Positions 7,320 to 15,016 of a stretch of DNA of 16,858 nt are shown one piece after another. This stretch comes from Eubacteriales bacterium (lineage in GTDB: Bacteria; Bacillota; Clostridia; Peptostreptococcales; Anaerovoracaceae): assembly GCA_028680875.1 (NCBI GenBank), contig JAQUJQ010000013.1, positions 1 to 16,858 on the forward strand, written 5' to 3'. A program made the position numbers and the translations under genes. The stretch's first letter is position 1. Every line of letters starts with the position of its first letter. The notes beneath the pieces were generated by a model. It had not been told where the DNA came from. It was given only the letters and a program-made list of their open reading frames with translations, and did not search any database.

Positions 7320-10300
7320 ATGAATTTTACCCATTTACATGTACATACGGAATACAGCCTTCTGGATGGGGCTGCTAATATAAAAAAATTGGTGGCCAAG
7401 GCAAGGGAACTTGGCATGGATGCTCTGGCCATAACGGACCACGGGGTTATGTTCGGTGTAGTGGATTTTTATCGGGAAGCGAAAAAACAGGGCATCAAGC
7501 CGATAATCGGCAGTGAAGTCTATACAGCAGCACGAAGCATGGCTGACAGGGATGTTGAGAAAGATAAGCATCAAGGGCATTTAGTCTTATTGGCAAAAAA
7601 CCAGTTAGGTTACAAAAATTTGATGAAAATAGTATCTGCCGGCTATACTGAGGGCTTTTACTATAAACCTCGTGTTGATAAGGAAATCTTGAGGCGATAC
7701 AGCAAGGGTATTATCGCACTTTCCGCCTGTCTGGCCGGGGATGTGCAGAGAAAGTTGCTTATTGGAGATTATGCAGGAGGGAAAAAAGAAGCTTTAGACT
7801 TGCTGGATATCTTTGGAGAAGGGAATTTTTATCTGGAACTTCAGAACCAAGGCTTGGAAGAACAGCAGAAAATCTTACCTATGATGAAGCAGATTCATGA
7901 GGAAACCGGAATTCCTTTTGTGGCCACCAATGACGTCCATTACATTTGTCAGGAGGATGCCACAGCCCATGATATCCTTTTATGCATACAAACTGCTAAA
8001 AATATTGATGATGAAGACCGGATGCGTTTTCCAAATGATCAATTTTATCTCAAATCTGAGGAAGAGATGTCTCGACTTTTTCGGGACTATCCTCAGGCAT
8101 TAGAAAATACCGCAAAGATAGCAGAGGAATGTCAGGTAGAGTTTACCTTCGGGAAGCTGCATCTACCTGAATTTCAAGCACCGGATAAAAAGGAAAATAA
8201 TATTTACTTGAGGGAACTTTGTGAGGAAGGAATAAGGAAACGATATGGTAAACCCAATCAGGATTTAAAGGAGAGATTGGAATATGAACTTTCTACCATC
8301 GAGAGAATGGGATATGTTGAATATTTTCTCATTGTTTGGGATTTTATCCGGTATGCAAAAAGTAAAGGTATAATGGTAGGACCCGGAAGAGGCTCAGCTG
8401 CCGGAAGTATAGTTGCTTATTGCCTGGGAATCACTAATATTGATCCTATTAAATATGGCCTGATTTTTGAGAGGTTTCTTAATCCTGAACGAATCAGCAT
8501 GCCGGATATCGATATTGACTTCTGCTATGAAAGAAGAGGTGAAGTCATCGATTATGTGGTGGAAAAATATGGTGAGGATAAAGTTGCACAAATTATTACG
8601 TTCGGAACAATGAAGGCAAAGCAGGCTATTCGTGATGTAGGCCGGGCCATGAATCTGCCTTATGGTGAGGTTGATGCTATTGCAAAAAAAGTGCCTTTTG
8701 AATTGAATATGACTTTAGATAAGGCTTTGGAAATGAATCCGGATTTAAAAGCCGATTATGAGAATGACAAAAGAATACGGAATTTGGTGGATACGGCCAG
8801 AGCTTTAGAAGGGATGCCTCGTCACGCATCCACTCATGCAGCGGGAGTGGTCATATCCAAAAAGGAAATAAACGAGTATGTACCTCTTTATTTAGCAGAA
8901 AAGGGGATTTCCACCCAGTTTACTATGGGAACCATTGAAGAATTAGGCTTATTGAAGATGGACTTTTTGGGGCTTCGAAATCTAACCGTTATCCGGGATG
9001 CTCTTGAATTGATCCGAGAAAACCACCATGAAGAAATTGATTTTTCGAAGATGGAATACGATGATCCGGCTGTTTATGAATTGATCAGCAGTGGAAATAC
9101 ATTAGGCGTTTTTCAACTGGAAAGTGCCGGTATGCGCCAATTTATGAAGAATTTACGACCTGATTGCTTTGAGGATATAGTGGCAGGTATTTCCTTATAT
9201 CGACCTGGCCCCATGGCATCCATCCCTACCTATATTGAAAACAAAAAGAACACTGAGGAAATAAAGTATATCGATAAAAAGCTGGAACCGATTCTTTCCG
9301 TCACATATGGCTGTATGGTTTACCAAGAGCAAGTTATGAAGATTGTGCGTGAATTGGCAGGTTATACCTATAGCAGAAGTGATCTGGTCCGGCGGGCCAT
9401 GAGTAAGAAAAAGCGGGATGTTATGGAGAAAGAAAAGGAGTACTTTATTTATGGAAAAGAGGATGAGCAAGGAAATGTAGAGATCAAAGGATGCATACGA
9501 AACGGCATTTCGAAAAGAGCGGCAGAGGAAATTTACAGTCAGATGGAGAGTTTTGCCGAATATGCTTTTAATAAATCTCATGCAGCAGCTTATGCAGTGG
9601 TGGCATATCAAACCGCGTTTTTGAAAACTCATTACCCGGTTGAATTTATGGCTGCTCTTATGGGAAGCGTTATGGGAGATGCAGATCAGATTGCAAAATA
9701 TATTCGTAACTGTGAAGAAATGAAGATTTCTGTACTTCCTCCCAATGTACTGGAAAGCGATAAGAAATTTACCGCAAAAAATGGAAGTATCAGGTTTGGG
9801 CTGATGGCTGTAAAGAATGTTGGGGAAGGAGTCGTAGATGCTATTATTCGTATGCGAAAGATGGTTTGTCCCCAGGATATTTTTGAGTTTATCAATAATA
9901 TCAACATTCAGGAAATCAATAAGAAAGCGATAGAAAGCCTGATTAAAGCCGGGGCTCTTGATACCCTTAACCCGAATAGGGCACAACACATGGCAGTCTA
10001 TGAGAACCTGATTGAATCGGCACAGAGTGATTCTAGAAAGACTGTTGCCGGCCAGCTTTCTTTGTTCCATGAAAACATCGAAGTTATGAGGGCCAGCAGT
10101 TGCGGGGTTAATTTCCCGGATGTTACGAATTTCTCAAAGAAACTACTGATTGCTATGGAAAAAGAGATGCTGGGAGTCTATATCACAGGCCATCCATTAG
10201 AAGATTATGCGGATAAGATTAAAAGAATCGAAACGGTTACGGCGGAAGAATTGATTCATGGAGAAGAAAACAACGGCATACGAGATGGTATGAACGTTAC

Positions 10301-10778
10301 GGTGGCAGGTATAATCAGCGCAAGAAAAACCCTGATAACCAAGAAAAATAACATGATGGCTTTTTTACAGCTTGAGGATCTGTATGGTAGCATAGAGGTC
10401 ATTGTCTTCCCCAACATTTACGAAGGGTACCGTGATTTAATCGATGAAGATGCTGTTGTGGTGATCAAGGGTACGGTAAACTATAAGGAAGAGGAAGAAC
10501 CTAAAATATTGGCGAATAAAATTTTTGCAATAGACGATTATAATGAAGACAGTCTGAGAGGAGCGATTAAATTACGGGTTCCCAAGGACCGGGATGCAAA
10601 GAGGCTTTTACAGGAGATTAAAATGATTCTCAGCCAATATCCGGGGGATACGCCGGTTAAAATCTATTTGGCTTCAACAGGGAAGAGACTGCGAACGGAT
10701 ACTGATTTATGGGTAACCCCTTCCTCGGAATTTTTTAGCATTATGGAAAATCTAATAGGAAAAGAAAACGTGAAATAA
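7320..10778 (+). CDS. dnaE: DNA polymerase III subunit alpha
   Basis: This replicative C-family polymerase has 1152 residues. The N-terminal PHP domain starts HLHVHTEYSLLDGA (residues 5-18) and runs to roughly residue 210. The polymerase core includes GPGRGSAAGS (~358-367), PDIDIDF (395-401) supplying two catalytic aspartates, and D548 in KMDFLGL as the likely third. A helix-hairpin-helix region lies around 865-880. QLSLF at 912-916 is a good beta-clamp binding motif, in the place where E. coli DnaE has its internal clamp motif. An OB-fold follows at about 990-1070. In Firmicutes with PolC, DnaE is usually the lagging-strand or primer-extension polymerase; whether this organism also has PolC cannot be seen here. 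The start has GGAG upstream. pfkA begins 10 bases after the stop. Confidence 0.97.
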   Translation: MNFTHLHVHTEYSLLDGAANIKKLVAKARELGMDALAITDHGVMFGVVDFYREAKKQGIKPIIGSEVYTAARSMADRDVEKDKHQGHLVLLAKNQLGYKNLMKIVSAGYTEGFYYKPRVDKEILRRYSKGIIALSACLAGDVQRKLLIGDYAGGKKEALDLLDIFGEGNFYLELQNQGLEEQQKILPMMKQIHEETGIPFVATNDVHYICQEDATAHDILLCIQTAKNIDDEDRMRFPNDQFYLKSEEEMSRLFRDYPQALENTAKIAEECQVEFTFGKLHLPEFQAPDKKENNIYLRELCEEGIRKRYGKPNQDLKERLEYELSTIERMGYVEYFLIVWDFIRYAKSKGIMVGPGRGSAAGSIVAYCLGITNIDPIKYGLIFERFLNPERISMPDIDIDFCYERRGEVIDYVVEKYGEDKVAQIITFGTMKAKQAIRDVGRAMNLPYGEVDAIAKKVPFELNMTLDKALEMNPDLKADYENDKRIRNLVDTARALEGMPRHASTHAAGVVISKKEINEYVPLYLAEKGISTQFTMGTIEELGLLKMDFLGLRNLTVIRDALELIRENHHEEIDFSKMEYDDPAVYELISSGNTLGVFQLESAGMRQFMKNLRPDCFEDIVAGISLYRPGPMASIPTYIENKKNTEEIKYIDKKLEPILSVTYGCMVYQEQVMKIVRELAGYTYSRSDLVRRAMSKKKRDVMEKEKEYFIYGKEDEQGNVEIKGCIRNGISKRAAEEIYSQMESFAEYAFNKSHAAAYAVVAYQTAFLKTHYPVEFMAALMGSVMGDADQIAKYIRNCEEMKISVLPPNVLESDKKFTAKNGSIRFGLMAVKNVGEGVVDAIIRMRKMVCPQDIFEFINNINIQEINKKAIESLIKAGALDTLNPNRAQHMAVYENLIESAQSDSRKTVAGQLSLFHENIEVMRASSCGVNFPDVTNFSKKLLIAMEKEMLGVYITGHPLEDYADKIKRIETVTAEELIHGEENNGIRDGMNVTVAGIISARKTLITKKNNMMAFLQLEDLYGSIEVIVFPNIYEGYRDLIDEDAVVVIKGTVNYKEEEEPKILANKIFAIDDYNEDSLRGAIKLRVPKDRDAKRLLQEIKMILSQYPGDTPVKIYLASTGKRLRTDTDLWVTPSSEFFSIMENLIGKENVK

Positions 10779-10788
10779 GGAGACTAGA

Positions 10789-11751
10789 ATGAAAACAATA
10801 GGAGTAATAACCAGCGGAGGAGATTCTCCGGGAATGAACGCTGCCATTCGCGCAGTGGTACGGAGTGCCATCTATCACGGCCTGAAGGTTTACGGCATAG
10901 AACGGGGATATGAAGGCTTGATTAACGGGGATATACAAGAAATGAATGTTGCTTCCGTTTCCGATATCATTCAGCGAGGAGGCACTATATTACGGACTGC
11001 ACGGAGTGAAGACTTTATGACATCCGGGGGCTTTCAGCGAGCTGTTGATATGTTAGCTAATTTTGAAATTGAGGGTCTGGTGGTCATTGGGGGAGATGGC
11101 TCTTTAAGAGGAGCCCTTAAATTAAGTCAAGAAGGAGTCACAATCATGGGGCTACCCGGAACCATAGATAATGATCTGGGATTTACTGATTTTACTATCG
11201 GATTTGATACGGCAGTAAATACGGTGTTATCATCTGTGGGTAACATAAGAGATACCTCGTCCTCTCACGGAAGAAGTACGGTGGTTGAGGTAATGGGAAG
11301 AAACTGTGGTGATATAGCACTCTATGCCGGACTTGCAGGTGGTGCTGAGTATATTTTAATTCCTGAAAAAGAAGTAGATATCAATGCCCTATGCCGAAAG
11401 ATTGTTCAAGGTAAAAACAGAGGTAAGCTTCACAGCATTATAATAAGGGCCGAAGGGGTTGAGATGGATTCCAATGAATTAGCTTCTTTGATCAGCCAAC
11501 GGACCGGATTGGAAACCAAGGTGGTGGTCCTTGGATACACGCAAAGGGGCGGATCACCTACGGCCAGAGATCGGTTACTTGCCAGTAAAATGGGTTATCG
11601 GGCAGTGGAACTATTAAAAGCCGATAGCGCCAGCAGGGCTATCGGCATACGTGGTATTCAAGTAGTAGATTATAATATGGTTGAAGCTATGGCTATGAAA
11701 CGATCATTAAATACAGAGCTTTTAGAATTAGCAGATATTTTATCAATTTAG
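10789..11751 (+). CDS. pfkA: ATP-dependent 6-phosphofructokinase
   Basis: PfkA phosphorylates fructose 6-phosphate to fructose 1,6-bisphosphate, the committed step of glycolysis. The 320-residue length matches the bacterial enzyme, and its numbering coincides with E. coli PfkA. The phosphate loop is SGGDSPG (9-15), D103-G104 lie in GGDGS, the catalytic D127 is in PGTIDND (123-129), and R162 is in the HGRSTV segment. Glycine at 104 is the classic marker of ATP use; PPi-dependent enzymes have aspartate there. VEVMGR (about 167-172) supplies further substrate contacts. AAGGAG precedes the start, and the 10-base gap from dnaE implies one transcript. The dnaE-pfkA pairing is common in Firmicutes. 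pyk, often next, is absent, and the following gene is convergent after a 9-base gap. Confidence 0.97.
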   Translation: MKTIGVITSGGDSPGMNAAIRAVVRSAIYHGLKVYGIERGYEGLINGDIQEMNVASVSDIIQRGGTILRTARSEDFMTSGGFQRAVDMLANFEIEGLVVIGGDGSLRGALKLSQEGVTIMGLPGTIDNDLGFTDFTIGFDTAVNTVLSSVGNIRDTSSSHGRSTVVEVMGRNCGDIALYAGLAGGAEYILIPEKEVDINALCRKIVQGKNRGKLHSIIIRAEGVEMDSNELASLISQRTGLETKVVVLGYTQRGGSPTARDRLLASKMGYRAVELLKADSASRAIGIRGIQVVDYNMVEAMAMKRSLNTELLELADILSI

Positions 11752-11760
11752 AGTTTTTAT

Positions 11761-12141
11761 CTAGGATGGAATAACTACGACTTGGGCTTGTTTCTTCACC
11801 CGGTTGGAAAGCTGTTGGATCAGGTTATTTCCATCCATGGTTTCACCTGATTCGCCCAGTATTATATCTGTGATTTTATATTTTTCAACCAAATCCACTA
11901 AGGTATCCAGCACATGGTTGGAACGGACCACAGTAAGTTGAGCGCCGTATTCCAGAGCTTTTTCGTAGAGATATTCCAGTGCTTCACCTTCTTTTGAATT
12001 CCCCAGAAATTTAAACTGATAATGGGCTACATGGATGATAAAAAGTTCACCTTTCTCATCGTTTAGAAATTCATAGCCTTGACGGATGAGTCGGTCACAA
12101 GTTTTTTGTTGTGTTACACAAACCATTACATTTTTTATCAC
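11761..12141 (-). CDS. Small UspA/KdpD-like universal stress domain protein
   Basis: This single-domain cytoplasmic protein of 126 residues has the alpha/beta Usp fold pattern. A first strand NVMVCVTQQ is followed by KTCDRLIRQGYEF, which resembles the Usp-like domain of KdpD sensor kinases more than classical UspA. Later strands are LFIIHV, AQLTVVRS, ITDIILGES and AQVVVIPS. The usual ATP motif G-x2-G-x9-G(S/T) is only partly kept: GESG is present but the second glycine is replaced (LSNRV), so nucleotide binding is uncertain. A strong AGGGGG lies just upstream. It is convergent with pfkA and downstream of the phosphoesterase gene on the same strand, separated by 95 bases containing a likely own promoter. 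The biological role is unknown. Confidence 0.75.
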   Translation of the reverse strand: MIKNVMVCVTQQKTCDRLIRQGYEFLNDEKGELFIIHVAHYQFKFLGNSKEGEALEYLYEKALEYGAQLTVVRSNHVLDTLVDLVEKYKITDIILGESGETMDGNNLIQQLSNRVKKQAQVVVIPS

Positions 12142-12200
12142 ACTTTATCCCCCTTTTTGCTGATATACAAGTATAATTAAACCTATTCAGCATCTCTTAA

Positions 12201-12206
12201 ATTATA
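12201..12206 (-). promoter_or_regulatory. Candidate -10 element for the Usp-like gene
   Basis: The - strand reads TATAAT here, giving a leader of about 50 bases to the Usp-like start at 12141. The -35 at 17 bases is poor (TGGTAA at 12224-12229), so activity is uncertain. The rest of the 95-base spacer shows no clear terminator for the upstream phosphoesterase gene. Confidence 0.35.
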
Positions 12207-12236
12207 CATCATAATAGGCAGTTTTACCATTAGTTT

Positions 12237-13085
12237 TTATCGGTTTTCAAAGTAGAGGACGGTAAGTTCAGGTGGAGAAAGAAAGCGGAAGGGAAGCTGG
12301 GTCATACCTAAACCTGCATTGACATAAAGCTGAGCTTCTCTTTTTGTTTGGAGAGAATAAAGCCCTCGGATATAGTTTTTACCATAGGGTGGGAGAATTA
12401 CGTCATCAAAATATTTAATATTTACTTGTCGGCCATGGGTATGACCGGATAAAATCAAATCAACCGGATAGTCTGTGATTTTATCTGCTACGTCCGGAGC
12501 GTGGGATAGTACGATGTTATAGAGATCCTCCTCTCCTTTTTCTACAATTCCCGGATTGCCGTAACCGATAACAACATCATCAATTCCAAAGATTTTAATT
12601 CCCAAATCCTCTAGAAGGAGACTCTCATTGACAAGAACTTGAAAACCGCCGGCTTTCATGATGTCTTCATAAATGTATTCTGCTCCTCCCCCGTAATCAT
12701 GGTTTCCAAAGACAGCATATTTGCCATATGGAGCTTCAATTTGATTAAGTAGACGGCTAATTTCTGCCACCTCGGTAGTTTCTGTATACTGAGAATAATG
12801 ATCAATCAGATCTCCGAGAAAAAATACGATGTCCGGTTTTTCCTTCTTGATAGAATCTACTGCTTTAGAAAAATCCTTAGTTGTGTAAAATTCTCCAAAA
12901 TGAGTGTCGGCAAAAACAAGAATGCGGATGTCTTTTCCCTCTTTGGTAATATAGGAAGAAGAAATCTTAACTTTTTCTATTGTAATATGAAAGGGCTCTA
13001 TGTATTTTGAATATATAAAAATCAAACTACTGATAATAAACAGAAGAATTATGATACTAAATAAACCCTTAAAAAAACGATTCAT
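12237..13085 (-). CDS. Membrane-anchored metallophosphoesterase (YkuE/YaeI-like)
   Basis: This 282-residue calcineurin-like phosphoesterase is tethered by one N-terminal membrane helix (about residues 7-25), with the catalytic domain probably outside the cytoplasm. The full two-metal site is visible: D60 and H62 (FADTH), D92 (GDLID, 91-95), N128 and H129 (GNHD), H195 (LSHAPD), and H215 and H217 (GHTHG). The layout matches the YkuE/YaeI group, some of which hydrolyse lipid-linked phosphates such as UDP-diacylglucosamine or act on wall polymers; the substrate here is unknown. GAAGGAAG precedes the start. It is divergent from the flavoprotein gene, with overlapping predicted promoters. Confidence 0.9.
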   Translation of the reverse strand: MNRFFKGLFSIIILLFIISSLIFIYSKYIEPFHITIEKVKISSSYITKEGKDIRILVFADTHFGEFYTTKDFSKAVDSIKKEKPDIVFFLGDLIDHYSQYTETTEVAEISRLLNQIEAPYGKYAVFGNHDYGGGAEYIYEDIMKAGGFQVLVNESLLLEDLGIKIFGIDDVVIGYGNPGIVEKGEEDLYNIVLSHAPDVADKITDYPVDLILSGHTHGRQVNIKYFDDVILPPYGKNYIRGLYSLQTKREAQLYVNAGLGMTQLPFRFLSPPELTVLYFENR

Positions 13086-13129
13086 AATCCACTTCCTTCA
13101 CATTTATTTAGGTATTTATCCTACGCATA

Positions 13130-13138
13130 TGGTATAAT
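13130..13138 (+). promoter_or_regulatory. Extended -10 promoter of the flavoprotein gene
   Basis: TGGTATAAT is a perfect TGnTATAAT extended -10, located 39 bases before the start codon; the -35 region is poor (AGGTAT). A strong AAGGAG (13161-13166) follows at the proper distance from the ATG at 13177. It overlaps the - strand promoter of the divergent phosphoesterase gene. Confidence 0.5.
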
Positions 13139-13162
13139 ATCATCATCCTAGAAGCTTTTCAA
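13134..13162 (-). promoter_or_regulatory. Predicted promoter of the metallophosphoesterase gene
   Basis: On the - strand, TTGAAA (13157-13162) is separated by 17 bases from TATTAT (13134-13139); each hexamer is one base from consensus. Transcription would begin about 40 bases before the start codon. The -10 occupies the same base pairs as the -10 of the opposing flavoprotein promoter. Confidence 0.5.
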
Positions 13163-13176
13163 GGAGAGGATTTCCG

Positions 13177-14424
13177 ATGGGGAATAAGAGGGTTAAAATT
13201 GGGATTATAGGAGGAGGAGCATCAGGGATGATGGCTGCTGTCTCCGCCGCTGAAATAATACCCGGCATAGAAATCGGGATTTTTGAAAAGAATGATCGGT
13301 TTGGAAGAAAGATTTTGGCAACGGGAAATGGCAAATGCAATTTTTCTAACCGGAATTGCTCTTATAAAGAGTACAGAGGCCAGGATCCCTTATTTGCTCA
13401 AAAGGCTTTGGAAGCTATGGACCCCCGGGATACGGTTCTATTTTTTGAAAAACTCGGTATATTTACCCGGGAGGATAAACAGGGTCGGCTGTATCCCTAT
13501 TCTGAGCAGGCTTTATCTGTAAAAGAAGCTTTTGAGACGATGCTAAAGGCTTTAAATGTTAGATGTATTCTTGGAAAAGCTGTAACAAAAATTGAAAAAA
13601 CAGAAAAAGGTTTTGGTATTATTTTATCCGATGAAGAGCATTATGAGGCGGAAACGCTGATTATCGCTACAGGAGGTAAGGCCGGGAGTCAATTTGGAGT
13701 TACAGGTGATGGATATAGGATGGCTAAAGATTTTGGGCATACGCTGATTTCTCCCAAACCGGCTTTGGTTCAGATGAATACTTCAGATATCCATTTTAAA
13801 ACCCTTAAGGGTGTGCGAGCCAAGGGAGGGGTTACCCTGATTCAAGGAGGAAAGCCCTTGGCTTACGAAAAGGGAGAAATTCAATTCGCGGATACAGGAT
13901 TATCCGGGATCTGTATATTTGATTTGAGTCGTTTTTTAGAGCCGGGAACAAATGAGGCTTATGTAGAAATTGATTTGTTTCCGGACTTTACCCGGGAAAT
14001 ATTATTGGAAAAACTGATAAAAAGGAGAAATTATTTAAGGAATCGAGAAGTAGAAACATTTTTGGAAGGGATGATGCATAAGAAATTAATTCCTGCATAT
14101 TTGAATCGATGGAACATAGATAAAGCTTTACCTTTAGATGTATTATTCTTTGAGGATTTTAAGAAACTCGCTGGGATTTTAAAATCCTGGAAGGTCCCAA
14201 TTACGGGAACAAGAGGTTGGCAGGATGCTCAAATTACGGCAGGAGGCATTCATGTGGGGGAGGTAAATAGTGGGACAATGGCATCTAAATTAACCCCTGG
14301 CCTTTATTTTGCAGGTGAGATATTAGATATTGACGGCAGATGTGGAGGATGGAATCTGCAATGGGCATGGAGTTCCGGTTATTTGGCCGGCCGCAATGCA
14401 GCAATAAGACAGGGGGACGTTTAG
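13177..14424 (+). CDS. HI0933/YhiN-family FAD-dependent oxidoreductase
   Basis: This 415-residue flavoprotein belongs to the HI0933 family, often annotated as aminoacetone oxidase or BaiN-like; its true substrate is generally unknown. The N-terminal FAD dinucleotide-binding motif is GIIGGGASGMMAA (residues 9-21). Family motifs GRKILATGNGKCN (about 43-55) and LIIATGGKAGSQFGVTGDGY follow. The C-terminal FAD segment is GLYFAGEILDIDGRCGGWNLQ. The middle portion (~190-340) is the inserted domain typical of this family. The start is supported by AAGGAGAGG and an extended -10 promoter. The stop codon lies inside a 19-bp inverted repeat, described separately. cobO follows on the same strand after 76 bases. 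The sequence is complete and no key motif is missing. Confidence 0.93.
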   Translation: MGNKRVKIGIIGGGASGMMAAVSAAEIIPGIEIGIFEKNDRFGRKILATGNGKCNFSNRNCSYKEYRGQDPLFAQKALEAMDPRDTVLFFEKLGIFTREDKQGRLYPYSEQALSVKEAFETMLKALNVRCILGKAVTKIEKTEKGFGIILSDEEHYEAETLIIATGGKAGSQFGVTGDGYRMAKDFGHTLISPKPALVQMNTSDIHFKTLKGVRAKGGVTLIQGGKPLAYEKGEIQFADTGLSGICIFDLSRFLEPGTNEAYVEIDLFPDFTREILLEKLIKRRNYLRNREVETFLEGMMHKKLIPAYLNRWNIDKALPLDVLFFEDFKKLAGILKSWKVPITGTRGWQDAQITAGGIHVGEVNSGTMASKLTPGLYFAGEILDIDGRCGGWNLQWAWSSGYLAGRNAAIRQGDV

Positions 14425-14484
14425 ACTGTCTTATTAAAAACGTAAATAAAAGGGTAAGACAGTCTAAACGTCCATGCGTCTTAC
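14403..14484 (+). repeat. 19-bp perfect inverted repeat with alternative pairing arms
   Basis: Arms at 14415-14433 and 14455-14473 are perfect complements over 19 bp (left arm GGACGTTTAGACTGTCTTA) around a 21-base loop. Two further segments can pair with parts of it. AATAAGACAG (14403-14412) pairs 10 bp with CTGTCTTATT (14426-14435). GTAAGAC (14454-14460) pairs 7 bp with GTCTTAC (14478-14484), just before the cobO ribosome site (AAGGAGG, 14489-14495). There is no T tract on either strand, so it is not a standard terminator. The left arm covers the flavoprotein stop codon. It could be an RNA processing or attenuation element, or a mobile palindromic repeat. Confidence 0.85.
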
Positions 14485-14487
14485 AGT

Positions 14488-14495
14488 TAAGGAGG
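14488..14495 (+). promoter_or_regulatory. Ribosome binding site that fixes the cobO start
   Basis: TAAGGAGG is a near-perfect Shine-Dalgarno sequence ending 5 bases before the ATG at 14501. It decides against the upstream in-frame ATG at 14474, which sits directly after the right arm of the inverted repeat and has no ribosome site. Confidence 0.85.
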
Positions 14496-14500
14496 AACAG

Positions 14501-15016
14501 ATGAAAAAAGGGTATATACAAGTTTATACCGGAAACGGGAAAGGAAAAACAACAGCTGCCCTGGGTATTACGTTAAGGTCTCTTTGTGCCGGAAATAAGG
14601 TTTTTTTCGGTCAATTTATGAAGGGACAGGATTATAGTGAATTAAAAGCTCCCACCTATTTTAAAAATTTAACTATGGAGCAATTCGGAAACCCTGCTTT
14701 TATTAACGGAAAACCCTCTCAGGATGATATTGATAGAGCCCGCAAGGGTTTGGAACGAATGAAAGAGGTCTTAGAATCCGCCGAATATGATATGGTAGTT
14801 TTCGACGAAATTAATACTACACTTTTCTTCCATTTACTTGAGGTAGAGGATGTAATGGCGGTTCTGGATCTGAAACCGGAGAAAACAGAGGTTATTCTTA
14901 CCGGTCGTTATGCACCTCAGGAAATTATTGATCGAGCTGATTTGGTAACGGAAATGAAAGAAATCAAGCATTATTACAATGCAGGCGTTGAAGCCAGATT
15001 AGGGATTGAGAACTAA
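14501..15016 (+). CDS. cobO: Cob(I)yrinic acid a,c-diamide / cobalamin adenosyltransferase
   Basis: CobO/BtuR transfers the adenosyl group of ATP to cob(I)alamin or cobyrinic acid diamide, making the B12 coenzyme form. I choose the ATG at 14501 because AAGGAGG lies 5 bases before it and the product starts MKKGYIQVYTGNGKGKTT, as expected for the family. An in-frame ATG at 14474 would place that ribosome site inside the gene. The 171-residue protein has the P-loop TGNGKGKTT (residues 10-18), the VVFDEIN segment (Walker B-like) and the C-terminal TEMKEIKHYYNAG family signature. No other B12 genes or cobalamin riboswitch are nearby, so salvage is a plausible role. The 3' end overlaps gpmI tail-to-tail by 18 bases. 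Confidence 0.93.
   Translation: MKKGYIQVYTGNGKGKTTAALGITLRSLCAGNKVFFGQFMKGQDYSELKAPTYFKNLTMEQFGNPAFINGKPSQDDIDRARKGLERMKEVLESAEYDMVVFDEINTTLFFHLLEVEDVMAVLDLKPEKTEVILTGRYAPQEIIDRADLVTEMKEIKHYYNAGVEARLGIEN

Noticed and set aside
9195..10070. 291-codon open frame on the - strand
   Set aside because: It lies wholly inside dnaE, has no family resemblance and no ribosome site; it is a shadow of the dnaE coding frame.
11620..11646. 9-bp perfect stem GCCGATAGC/GCTATCGGC inside pfkA
   Set aside because: A stem of this length with a 9-base loop is expected by chance about once in a window this size, and no T tract follows.
14474..14500. Earlier ATG for cobO at 14474
   Set aside because: It has no ribosome site and would put the strong AAGGAGG inside the coding region; family proteins start near the MKKGYIQVYTG sequence.
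14425..14500. Cobalamin riboswitch before cobO
   Set aside because: The spacer is too short and lacks the conserved B12-box-like sequence; only the inverted repeat is present.
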